Assembly: GCA_027717925.1 (NCBI GenBank)
Contig: JALLON010000110.1
Span: 1-8,763, forward strand
From: Acidobacteria bacterium AH-259-G07
GTDB lineage: Bacteria; Acidobacteriota; UBA6911; RPQK01; JADFOI01
Length of the DNA: 8,763 bases
Direction: 5' to 3'
The position numbers and the translations under genes were made by a program. This document shows, piece after piece, positions 1 through 5,893 of the stretch; the first letter of the stretch is position 1, and each line of letters opens with the position of its first letter. A model generated the notes under the pieces. It made no database searches. It was not told the DNA's origin and was given only the letters and a program-made list of their open reading frames with translations.

Positions 1-1318
1 TGGCCCGAAGCATAAGGGCCCGGCCGTATTCGACATGCGACCACATCAGCGGGATTGCAAATTGGATGTAGCCCCCTTCTGAGCGAGTGTCATCTCGAAA
101 CATGCATCTCGTACCAGTTTCCTCATAAGAGCGAGACATGTTGTTTGCCTCCTCCAGTATCTTGTCAAACTCAACGTCGTCCAACAAAATGGGCTTGTCA
201 AACTCCTTCTCGAAATCACGACCGGTTTTCCATTGTCTTTCCATGAACTCCTCAAATCGCTTGCAAGTTGAAAGATGCTCGGGGATCTCGCCGTTTTCGT
301 TTTTGTATTGGTCGATCGTCCTTAGCAGTTCATCACCACGTTTAGTGTTTCCACTCCAAAAATGAAACTGAGCCAAAATAGCGGTGTATTGCAGCCAGGG
401 ACCATTTCCAGCATGTACATGGGTCGCGAAATCGTCATGAAAGGGAAGATAACGCATAATCATTCCCAGTTCCGGATCACAGAGTTGTTTCTCCAAAAAG
501 TTGACACTGTTAGTCAACTCAGTTTTGTAATGTAAGAATCCGTAATAAAAGGGTGACAGCAGGGTGAAATCGGGTCTCATGTCCATAGAGCCCTTCGGGT
601 CGATGCGTCGGACATATCGCTGGCCTGACATGAAGAGTTCACTGACGCTGTAAAGAAAGTGCTTCCGAAAGTTGAGATGCGAGCGGGATATGATGCCTTT
701 TTCATCTAGCGTTTTGTCGACCTCGTCAACCAGCGAAAAAGCATAGAGAAAGGAGAAATTCACCCAGCAGGTGTAACCTCCTTCCAGTGACGACTCGTGA
801 ATCGCAGTTGTGGAATGGAAGAGATTGAGCTCCTGGTGGTAAAAATTCTCCAGACTGTACCTCAAAGCGTTGTCGATACAACTTAGAAAGCCTTCCAGGT
901 CATCAATTTCCTTTTCCAACCTTCGGGCTGTCAGCAGGTAGTTAGACAAAATGGAAATTCCATGAGCGACGTTATCTTCTTGTTTGTAGATGCTCTTATC
1001 TTCACCCTCCAGGTTGTAACGCTGTCCCCACTGGCCTGAGTTAGAGGCAACGTCCTTTATGAAGTGGGCCATGGACTGCATTAGCTCGAAGGCCTGAGGC
1101 CCGGCATCGTAGTCATGGTCAGAACCTGCCACTCGCCGGAAAAACTGTACGGCGCAGCTCGTGTCTCTGGGGTAAATATAGGGGTATCTTGATTCCCGTG
1201 GAGAGGCTAAGAGCAGGTGGCCATACTTTTTGGAGGGGACGGTGCACTTTGAAATGATTTGCATGTGATGCGACAACTGACCGTTAAGTCGATTCAATTC
1301 CTTGTCGCTCACAGGCAT
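1..1318 (-). CDS. GH15 family glycoside hydrolase (glucoamylase-like), 3' end cut by window edge
   Basis: An uninterrupted frame of 439 codons starts at the ATG at 1318 and runs off the left edge; an in-frame TAG three codons upstream limits the start. The protein has no signal peptide and is probably cytoplasmic. It resembles the (alpha/alpha)6-barrel GH15 family (glucoamylase, glucodextranase, trehalase-like), which removes glucose from non-reducing ends. Motifs in order: PYIYPRD at residues 46-52 (family form Y-x-W-x-RD), GQWGQRYNLEG at 95-105, QEDNVAHG at 113-120, IHE at 173-175 with E175 as likely general acid, GEIPEH at 343-348 with E347 as likely general base, and PLMWSHVEYGRAL at 423-435, close to the conserved GH15 C-terminal motif. 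Between the EIPE and PLMWSH motifs are about 75 charged residues, longer than I expect for the family. Substrate cannot be assigned. The start has only a weak, distant ribosome-binding site (GGAG about 14 nt upstream). It follows the cupredoxin gene by 61 bp on the same strand. GH15 membership is fairly sure; exact activity is not. Confidence 0.8.
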   Translation of the reverse strand, partial: MPVSDKELNRLNGQLSHHMQIISKCTVPSKKYGHLLLASPRESRYPYIYPRDTSCAVQFFRRVAGSDHDYDAGPQAFELMQSMAHFIKDVASNSGQWGQRYNLEGEDKSIYKQEDNVAHGISILSNYLLTARRLEKEIDDLEGFLSCIDNALRYSLENFYHQELNLFHSTTAIHESSLEGGYTCWVNFSFLYAFSLVDEVDKTLDEKGIISRSHLNFRKHFLYSVSELFMSGQRYVRRIDPKGSMDMRPDFTLLSPFYYGFLHYKTELTNSVNFLEKQLCDPELGMIMRYLPFHDDFATHVHAGNGPWLQYTAILAQFHFWSGNTKRGDELLRTIDQYKNENGEIPEHLSTCKRFEEFMERQWKTGRDFEKEFDKPILLDDVEFDKILEEANNMSRSYEETGTRCMFRDDTRSEGGYIQFAIPLMWSHVEYGRALMLRA

Positions 1319-1379
1319 ATCTGGCTACCGCTCCAGCCCATTGTGATTGACCGGTGGTCAGGGATGCAAGCCCCCGAGG

Positions 1380-1721
1380 CTATTCAACCACCACTGTCCC
1401 TTTCATAAACGAGTGAGGATCGCAATGGTAATCATAGCGTCCAGGCTCGGAAAACGTGACGCTTGCAGTTTCTCCCTCACTGACCAATCCCGTATCGAAG
1501 CTCTCATCGTCAGCAGTTGCACTGTGCTCTGTTCCATCATTGTTCACCCACGTTACGGTAGTTCCCACTTTGACGGTCAACTCTTTCGGGTTGTAGGCGT
1601 AACCTTCAATGACGACGGTCACCTCCGCCTCATCCTCTGATCGCTGAGACATGGGTAAGAGCATTGCAGCTCCCGTTACGAAGACAATCAGCGCAGCAAC
1701 TACAAGGCTTTTCTTGCTCAT
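1380..1721 (-). CDS. Exported cupredoxin (plastocyanin/amicyanin-like blue copper protein)
   Basis: A 113-residue protein with a basic N-terminus and a hydrophobic segment (about residues 5-24) that acts as a signal peptide or membrane anchor, followed by one cupredoxin domain (about 33-113). The type 1 copper ligands are all visible: H66 in the TEHSA motif, then C100, H103 and M106 in the CDPHSFM loop. The short C-x2-H-x2-M spacing is typical of amicyanin/pseudoazurin-like single-domain proteins. It should bind one copper ion and carry single electrons in the periplasm or at the outer face of the membrane. The partner is unknown; the DUF3179 gene 115 bp upstream on the same strand is a candidate only by position. 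A GTG three codons further upstream also opens the frame, but it lies inside the ribosome-binding site, so the ATG at 1721 is preferred. Confidence 0.92.
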   Translation of the reverse strand: MSKKSLVVAALIVFVTGAAMLLPMSQRSEDEAEVTVVIEGYAYNPKELTVKVGTTVTWVNNDGTEHSATADDESFDTGLVSEGETASVTFSEPGRYDYHCDPHSFMKGTVVVE

Positions 1722-1724
1722 TTC

Positions 1725-1734
1725 GATCACCTCC
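1725..1734 (-). promoter_or_regulatory. Very strong ribosome-binding site of the cupredoxin gene
   Basis: On the minus strand GGAGGTGATC matches the full 3' end of bacterial 16S rRNA (anti-Shine-Dalgarno), with 8 nt between GGAGG and the ATG at 1721. It fixes the start at 1721, because the alternative GTG at 1730-1728 is part of this site. Such a complete match suggests high translation. Confidence 0.85.
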
Positions 1735-1836
1735 CCAGCTCAAATAGTCAGCTCATCAAAACACGGGCACTAATCCCATTCGGCGATATCCCAATTGTGA
1801 AGCATTGCTCCTTCAGTGAACAAGGCCTGAAGTTTG

Positions 1837-2985
1837 TCAGCGATCAGTGTAGATACGAGTGTGGGGGCGAAATGCCATCCAGGCGAAGGCAAAGAAATCA
1901 CCCGACACGATTCGCTTCAACCGCTTTCCTTTTAAAGGTCCCGAAGTGGCGACACCGAACATGTTCCAGACCGAGCCGGTTTCTAGATCCATAAACGCCC
2001 CGCGTTTTTTCGTGAATGACAGCTCCCGCCCATCGACTCGCCGATCGAACACCGCGCCAGCGCCAACGGCTTTACCACCTTTGATCTTCTCCCGGCCTAA
2101 GGCCGTACGCATAGTCTTTTCGTAAAACACCACAATTGGTAGCCCACCGACCTTGTCATTCACCACTGGCCGCTTTTTCAAAGACGAAAAGGGATAGGCA
2201 ACCGGTTCACCGTTGATCATCACCGTGACCAGATGTTCCATCGGCTTCACCTTTTTAGGCAATGGCCCCCTATAGAGGAATGGTGTCTTTCGGATGTCAT
2301 CATATCCCGCATAAGGATTGCGGCCGTAAGTCCGGCGATATCCAGTTTCTTTCGATAGCACTTTTCCATTTGCATGCTCAGATTTGAATCGGCCGAAGCC
2401 TATCAATGCCGCAGGGATCATCTCCAATGTATGACCTACCATCTGTCCGACGATCGCCTCACCGCTGAGCTGCTGCCACAGGGATTCTGTTTGGCGGTCG
2501 TACATGACCAAATCGCTGTGCCTGAGCAGTCCTGACGTGCCGAAATCGTAAACCTTGCCGTTGACGCGACGATCAAATGCAATGGCGCTGTAGCACAAGG
2601 GGCAGAACGTGACGGATACCGGAACGCCTCCCACCGTGTCATTCACGATTTCATGCCAGACCATGATTTGCAACGGATAGGCGTGTACGTCCCCATTTAA
2701 TTCGAGAAAAATCACCGGCTCTCGGTCGGCCATCCATTGCGATGCTTCTTCAACCGATACGAATCTGGGATGGTCAATGGGTGGGATACCATCGCGCGGA
2801 GGTCCACCCGCTTCAAGACTCGAAAGGTCGATAATCCTTTTGCTGAAGTCGGTATTGGGCCAGGCAGACTTCCAATCGCTCGAAGACAATTGGGTGGCCG
2901 CCATGGCCGGCAAAAGCAATACTGCCACTAGAATGGTCTCTATCCTATGGATAGTCTTTCGGTATTGTCTTGTCGTTTTAAACAT
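1837..2985 (-). CDS. Exported DUF3179 domain-containing protein
   Basis: A 382-residue protein with a basic start and hydrophobic stretch (about residues 15-30, ending in AMAA) that looks like a cleavable signal peptide. The rest matches the DUF3179 family by the hallmark block at 88-192: NGDVHAYPLQIM, HEIVNDTVGG, the FCPLC motif at 127-131 and the DRQTESLWQQLSG stretch. The function of the family is not established. The protein contains an internal repeat: residues about 88-192 are echoed by 250-362 (NGEPVAYPFSSL, PVVNDKVGGLPIVVF, VFDRRVDGREL, DLETGSVWNMFG), but the second unit has FYEK where the first has FCPLC. The CxxC pair of unit 1 could bind a metal or heme, or be redox active; this is inference. 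The ATG at 2985 has a good ribosome-binding site (GAGGGA at 2991-2996, 5 nt away) and overlaps by 8 nt the end of the M48 remnant upstream. Confidence 0.9.
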   Translation of the reverse strand: MFKTTRQYRKTIHRIETILVAVLLLPAMAATQLSSSDWKSAWPNTDFSKRIIDLSSLEAGGPPRDGIPPIDHPRFVSVEEASQWMADREPVIFLELNGDVHAYPLQIMVWHEIVNDTVGGVPVSVTFCPLCYSAIAFDRRVNGKVYDFGTSGLLRHSDLVMYDRQTESLWQQLSGEAIVGQMVGHTLEMIPAALIGFGRFKSEHANGKVLSKETGYRRTYGRNPYAGYDDIRKTPFLYRGPLPKKVKPMEHLVTVMINGEPVAYPFSSLKKRPVVNDKVGGLPIVVFYEKTMRTALGREKIKGGKAVGAGAVFDRRVDGRELSFTKKRGAFMDLETGSVWNMFGVATSGPLKGKRLKRIVSGDFFAFAWMAFRPHTRIYTDR

Positions 2986-3175
2986 TTTCTTCCCTCAAGC
3001 TGGCTGATCGAACATAGCCTTTCTCGCTGGCCATTTTATCAAAGAAGGTCACGAAGCCTTTCGGATCGTAGCCTGCATTCCACAAGTACTGGACCCCCAG
3101 CTGATCCGCCTCGGACTCGTACTCCCGGCTCACGGCTAGCAGCTTCAGATTAAGGAGCATGCTCAGACTTTGAGA
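2978..3175 (-). pseudogene. Remnant of an M48 family metallopeptidase (HEXXH part lost)
   Basis: A short open stretch of about 65 residues ends at the TAA at 2980-2978. It contains SREYESEADQLGVQYL and NAGYDPKGFVTFFDKMASEKGY, which resemble the segment after the active site in M48 peptidases (BepA/Oma1-like), where the E of the EADxLG motif is the third zinc ligand. The HEXXH motif and everything before it are missing. After KGYVRSAS the usual continuation with a THPP motif is also missing and the frame stops after six more residues. The frame stays open upstream to 3361, but that part runs through the dispersed repeat and does not look like peptidase. An ATG at 3160 could start a peptide of about 60 residues. 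The stop overlaps the DUF3179 start by 8 nt, implying these two genes once formed, or still form, a coupled transcript. An inactive remnant is far more likely than a working enzyme. Confidence 0.7.
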
Positions 3176-3192
3176 GCAGGCTTCCTCCGCTG

Positions 3193-3259
3193 GGAGGTCT
3201 GATCTCTTGTCGGCTTCGTTAGTGAGTGCAGCGGGGCCACGAATTCTTACACCCGAAAA
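3193..3259 (-). repeat. Dispersed repeat, copy 1
   Basis: Read on the minus strand this ~67-bp stretch begins TTTTCGGGTGTAAGAATTCG and ends AGATCAGACCTCC. It aligns with 5761-5827 on the plus strand with about 53 of 67 positions identical by hand alignment and a single 1-nt gap, including an exact run of 16 bases around GTGTAAGAATTCG and one of 10 bases (CTGCACTCAC). A weaker match may extend about 10 bp further (to about 3269). It lies directly upstream of the M48 remnant and points towards it. The family is not recognised. Confidence 0.75.
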
Positions 3260-3290
3260 AGACCACGAGCAGAGCAGATTGATCTCACAC

Positions 3291-3319
3291 TTGCAGGTGA
3301 CCCCTGTGGCCTTTAGAAT
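3291..3319 (+). promoter_or_regulatory. Candidate sigma-70-type promoter for the TVP38-oxidoreductase pair
   Basis: TTGCAG (3291-3296) and TAGAAT (3314-3319) are separated by exactly 17 bp and resemble -35 and -10 boxes. Transcription would begin about 7 nt after 3319, leaving a leader of about 10 nt before the ATG at 3337. This fits with that gene having no clear ribosome-binding site (near-leaderless start). It is a pattern match only. Confidence 0.35.
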
Positions 3320-3336
3320 CGGGCTGGTTCGACCGC

Positions 3337-4083
3337 ATGGCTCATAAATTCTCGAATTCAAAACTAAGACTGGTTTTGTGGGTTCTGTTGATCGCCATTG
3401 TTTTGGCGGTGGCCATCTATTTCGACTTGCAGCAACTCTTGCGGAGCTCTTTAGGCTGGATCGTCGGACTGGCGCAGCAACTCTTGCGGAGCTCTTTAGC
3501 CTGGATCGCCGGACTGGGACCCTGGGGAGTCGCAGCCTTCATTGCCCTGTACATCTTGACTACTGTCCTCTTTATACCCGGTTCGATCCTTACCCTGGGA
3601 GCGGGATTTCTCTTTGGGGTTTTGCGAGGTTCGATTTACGTTTCGGTCGCTTCCACTCTGGGAGCTGTGATGGCCTTTCTCATCGGGCGCTACTTGGCGC
3701 GCCAATGGGTTTCCAGGAAGATTGGGGGCAGCGAGAGGTTTACAACCATCGACGAAGCCGTGGGCAGAGAGGGATGGAAGATTGTGGGGTTACTTCGCCT
3801 TTCTCCCGTCTTCCCCTTCAACCTTTTGAATTATGCTTTAGGAGTCACCAAAGTCTCCCTTCGGGACTATTTCCTTGCCTCTTGGATCGGGATGATGCCC
3901 GGAACCGTGATGTACGTCTACATTGGCTCTCTGGCTGGAGATTTGGCCACTCTGGGGGCGGAGACTCAATCTCGCCCGGCTGCCGAGTGGGCCCTTCGTG
4001 TCATAGGTTTGATAGCCACGGTCGCGGTGACTGTTTATATAACGAAAATCGCCCGCAAGGCGTTGGAAAAAAAAGTTTCCTGA
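3337..4083 (+). CDS. TVP38/TMEM64 family membrane protein (VTT domain)
   Basis: A 248-residue integral membrane protein. A hydrophobic segment at about 11-28 is followed by an amphipathic region, then the VTT/SNARE-associated (DedA-superfamily) core at about 62-200: FIPGSILTLGAGFLFG at 79-94, a glycine/alanine-rich helix at 98-119, RLSPVFPFNLLNYALG at 154-169, and GMMPGTVMYVYIGSLAG at 185-201. A last membrane helix lies at about 219-237 and the tail is basic. Related proteins are linked to envelope integrity and lipid scrambling or transport, but the substrate here is unknown. Residues 32-46 and 47-61 are a near-perfect tandem duplication just before the core. The stop codon overlaps the ribosome-binding site of the next gene, so the two are very probably one operon. 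No clear ribosome-binding site precedes the ATG at 3337. Family assignment is secure. Confidence 0.92.
   Translation: MAHKFSNSKLRLVLWVLLIAIVLAVAIYFDLQQLLRSSLGWIVGLAQQLLRSSLAWIAGLGPWGVAAFIALYILTTVLFIPGSILTLGAGFLFGVLRGSIYVSVASTLGAVMAFLIGRYLARQWVSRKIGGSERFTTIDEAVGREGWKIVGLLRLSPVFPFNLLNYALGVTKVSLRDYFLASWIGMMPGTVMYVYIGSLAGDLATLGAETQSRPAAEWALRVIGLIATVAVTVYITKIARKALEKKVS
3430..3519 (+). repeat. In-frame 45-bp tandem duplication inside the TVP38 gene
   Basis: Unit 1 (3430-3474) and unit 2 (3475-3519) match at 41 of 45 bases and encode QQLLRSSLGWIVGLA and QQLLRSSLAWIAGLG. The length is a multiple of three, so the frame is kept. The four differences are clustered in the second half of the unit, so the event is recent on an evolutionary scale but not brand new. 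Confidence 0.95.
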
Positions 4084-4095
4084 GGAGGAACAGAG

Positions 4096-5628
4096 ATGAC
4101 ACAAATGGTCGTTGACAAAGTGACGGTGCCGCCGATGGATGAGTATAACCAGGCTCTGGTCTCCAATGTTCACCCTCCCGATTGGGTCAATCCGGAACCT
4201 GCTCCTCGCTACAATCTCGTCGTCATCGGAGCAGGTACTGCAGGTTTGGTGACAGCGGCGGGTGCTGCAGGCTTAGGGGCGAAGGTAGCCCTGATTGAGA
4301 AACACCTTCTGGGAGGGGACTGCTTGAATGTGGGATGTGTTCCCTCCAAATGCTTGATTCGTTCTTCTCGAGTTTACGTTGATGTTCGCGATGCCCACGA
4401 GTTTGGAGTACGCGTCCCTGAAGGAGTCGATGTGGATTTTCCAGCTGCCATGGAACGGATGAGGCGCCTGCGTTCCAGGATCAGCCACAACGATTCTGCC
4501 CAGCGCTACCAGCAATTGGGAGTGGATGTGTTCCTAGGCGAAGGTCGTTTCAGCGGGCAAGACACGGTGGAGGTGGGAGGGAAGAAGTTACGCTTTAAAA
4601 AGGCCGTTTTAGCCATGGGGGCCCGCGCTGTAGCGCCTCCTATCCCAGGCCTGGCGGAAGCAGGATATCTGACCAATGAGACGGTGTTTTCGCTGACCGA
4701 ACTGCCCCAACGCCTGGCAGTGATCGGTGCCGGTCCTATTGGGTGCGAACTATCCCAGGTCTTCCGTCGTTTCGGGTCGGAGGTCTCGCTTCTGGAAATG
4801 CAGTCTCAAATCTTGACAAGAGAAGATCCAGATGCCGCTCAGATCGTCCAGCGAATGTTTGTTCGAGATGGGGTGAACCTGGTTTTGGGCTGCAAGATTT
4901 TGAAGGCGGAAAAGCGGAACGGAGACAAGCTCATCCAGTTGGAATGCGGCGGAGAGTGCAGAGACCTTGTGGTAGACGAAATTCTGGTTGGGGTTGGTCG
5001 GGCTCCAAACGTGCAGGGGCTGAATTTGGAGGCGGCCGGAGTGAAGTACGACGAGAGGAAAGGCGTTGAGGTCAATGACCGTCTCCAAACATCCAACCCG
5101 GGCATATACGCTGCCGGAGACATCTGCTTTCCCTACAAGTTCACCCATACGGCCGACGCCCTGGCGCGGATCGTCATCCAGAACGCACTTTTTTGGGGCC
5201 GCAAGAAGGGCAGCGCGCTAACCATTCCCTGGTGTACTTACACGGCTCCTGAAATCGCTCATGTTGGTATGTACGAAAGGGATGCTCGTGCCAGAGGCAT
5301 TGAGATAGATACCTTTGTGAGACCTTTGAAAGAGGTGGACCGTGCCATTGCCGACGGAGAGGAGGAGGGCTTTGTTAAGGTCCATGTAAAGAGAGGTACG
5401 GACCAGATTGTGGGGGCGACCATTGTGGCCCACCATGCTGGAGAGATGATCAGTGAAATCACCTTGGCCATAGTGGGCAACCTGGGTTTACGCACTCTGG
5501 CCAATGTGATCCATCCTTATCCGACTCAGGCCGAAGCCATCAAACAGGCGGCAGATGCCTATAATCGTAGCCGCCTCACCCCGTTGGTTAAGAAAGTCTT
5601 CTCTCGATGGTTAGCCTGGACCCGCTAG
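4096..5628 (+). CDS. Mercuric-reductase-like FAD-dependent pyridine nucleotide-disulfide oxidoreductase
   Basis: A 510-residue class I disulfide oxidoreductase. An N-terminal arm of about 38 residues precedes the FAD-binding GAGTAG at 45-50. The redox-active disulfide is C76 and C81 in GGDCLNVGCVPSK. The NAD(P)-binding fold has GAGPIG at 211-216, the second FAD motif GIYAAGD is at 336-342, and the C-terminal dimerisation domain ends with HPYPTQAEA at 473-481. In lipoamide dehydrogenase this last motif is HxHPTxxE with a catalytic His; here Tyr (Y475) takes its place, as in MerA-type enzymes. There is no N-terminal heavy-metal (HMA) domain and no C-terminal Cys-Cys pair, so true mercury reduction is unlikely. 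It should be a soluble NAD(P)H-dependent flavoenzyme with an unknown substrate. A strong ribosome-binding site (AGGAGG, 4083-4088) overlaps the TVP38 stop. TVP38 next to, or fused with, such an oxidoreductase is a known recurring arrangement and suggests joint action at the membrane. Confidence 0.92.
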   Translation: MTQMVVDKVTVPPMDEYNQALVSNVHPPDWVNPEPAPRYNLVVIGAGTAGLVTAAGAAGLGAKVALIEKHLLGGDCLNVGCVPSKCLIRSSRVYVDVRDAHEFGVRVPEGVDVDFPAAMERMRRLRSRISHNDSAQRYQQLGVDVFLGEGRFSGQDTVEVGGKKLRFKKAVLAMGARAVAPPIPGLAEAGYLTNETVFSLTELPQRLAVIGAGPIGCELSQVFRRFGSEVSLLEMQSQILTREDPDAAQIVQRMFVRDGVNLVLGCKILKAEKRNGDKLIQLECGGECRDLVVDEILVGVGRAPNVQGLNLEAAGVKYDERKGVEVNDRLQTSNPGIYAAGDICFPYKFTHTADALARIVIQNALFWGRKKGSALTIPWCTYTAPEIAHVGMYERDARARGIEIDTFVRPLKEVDRAIADGEEEGFVKVHVKRGTDQIVGATIVAHHAGEMISEITLAIVGNLGLRTLANVIHPYPTQAEAIKQAADAYNRSRLTPLVKKVFSRWLAWTR

Positions 5629-5631
5629 GTT

Positions 5632-5665
5632 AGTGCCTCGATCCATAAAGGTGAGGCTTTGCACT
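5632..5665 (+). terminator. Weak hairpin after the oxidoreductase gene, possible terminator
   Basis: GCCTC (5635-5639) can pair with GAGGC (5653-5657) across a 13-nt loop, and the flanking AGTG/CACT can extend the stem with a small bulge. Only short T runs follow (TTT inside, TTTT after), so this is a poor intrinsic terminator. It sits just after the TAG at 5626-5628, where the operon would be expected to end. Confidence 0.25.
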
Positions 5666-5760
5666 TTTCCCCACACCCCGCGTCCAGTGAACTGCGGACC
5701 GTCAGTCGAGATCGCCATAATCGCAAAGCTCGTTGCCGAAGTCTCGCCCTCGCGGTTTGG

Positions 5761-5827
5761 TTTCCGGGTGTAAGAATTCGCGCCGTCACTGCACTCACCA
5801 ATGAGGGCGGAAAGGGATCCAGACCTC
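5761..5827 (+). repeat. Dispersed repeat, copy 2
   Basis: This plus-strand copy is about 79% identical to the minus-strand copy at 3193-3259. It lies in the 265-bp stretch between the oxidoreductase and the YiiX-like gene (5629-5893), about 67 bp upstream of the latter's start and in the same orientation as that gene. It contains an ATG at 5801 that opens in frame with the downstream gene, but the residues this would add are repeat-derived. Apart from this repeat and the weak hairpin, I see nothing convincing in 5629-5893. Confidence 0.75.
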
Positions 5828-5878
5828 TGCTCCACACACCAAGAACCCTTCACAAGAGGGGGCTCACAAAGAGGATAC

Positions 5879-5884
5879 AGGGAG
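5879..5884 (+). promoter_or_regulatory. Ribosome-binding site that decides the YiiX-like start
   Basis: AGGGAG lies 9 nt upstream of the ATG at 5894. The in-frame ATG at 5801 has no comparable site and sits inside the dispersed repeat, so 5894 is taken as the start. Confidence 0.65.
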
Positions 5885-5893
5885 AAAACAAAA

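Noticed and set aside
46..365. Several short open frames on both strands at the left edge
   Set aside because: They lie inside the long GH15-like frame (1318 to 1, minus strand), which has clear family motifs.
1348..1360. Small dyad TGACC-GGT-GGTCA between the cupredoxin and GH15 genes
   Set aside because: The arms are 5 bp with a 3-nt loop and no T-run; this is likely by chance.
1811..1832. Inverted repeat CTTCAG/CTGAAG just after the DUF3179 stop as a terminator
   Set aside because: The stem is only 6 bp and no T-run follows on the minus strand; an overlapping alternative pairing exists.
2939..2953. Inverted repeat CTATCC-TAT-GGATAG
   Set aside because: It lies inside the DUF3179 signal-peptide coding region and is short; no reason to call it an operator.
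3176..3361. N-terminal half of the minus-strand frame that ends in the M48 remnant
   Set aside because: It is made of repeat sequence and the opposite strand of the TVP38 promoter region, with no peptidase similarity; it is open by chance.
3378..4115. A 245-codon plus-strand open frame overlapping the TVP38 gene
   Set aside because: It is read in another frame of a clear membrane-protein gene, its product is rich in R, S, C and H with no domain, and it has no ribosome-binding site.
4096..5628. Annotation as mercuric reductase (merA)
   Set aside because: There is no HMA domain, no C-terminal cysteine pair, and no mer genes nearby.
5849..5879. TTCACA and GATACA as promoter boxes for the YiiX-like gene
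   Set aside because: The 19-bp spacer is poor and the -10 candidate overlaps the ribosome-binding site.
5801..5893. Upstream ATG giving the YiiX-like protein 31 more residues
   Set aside because: The ATG is inside the dispersed repeat, has no ribosome-binding site, and the added residues do not look like a signal or domain; the ATG at 5894 has AGGGAG 9 nt upstream.
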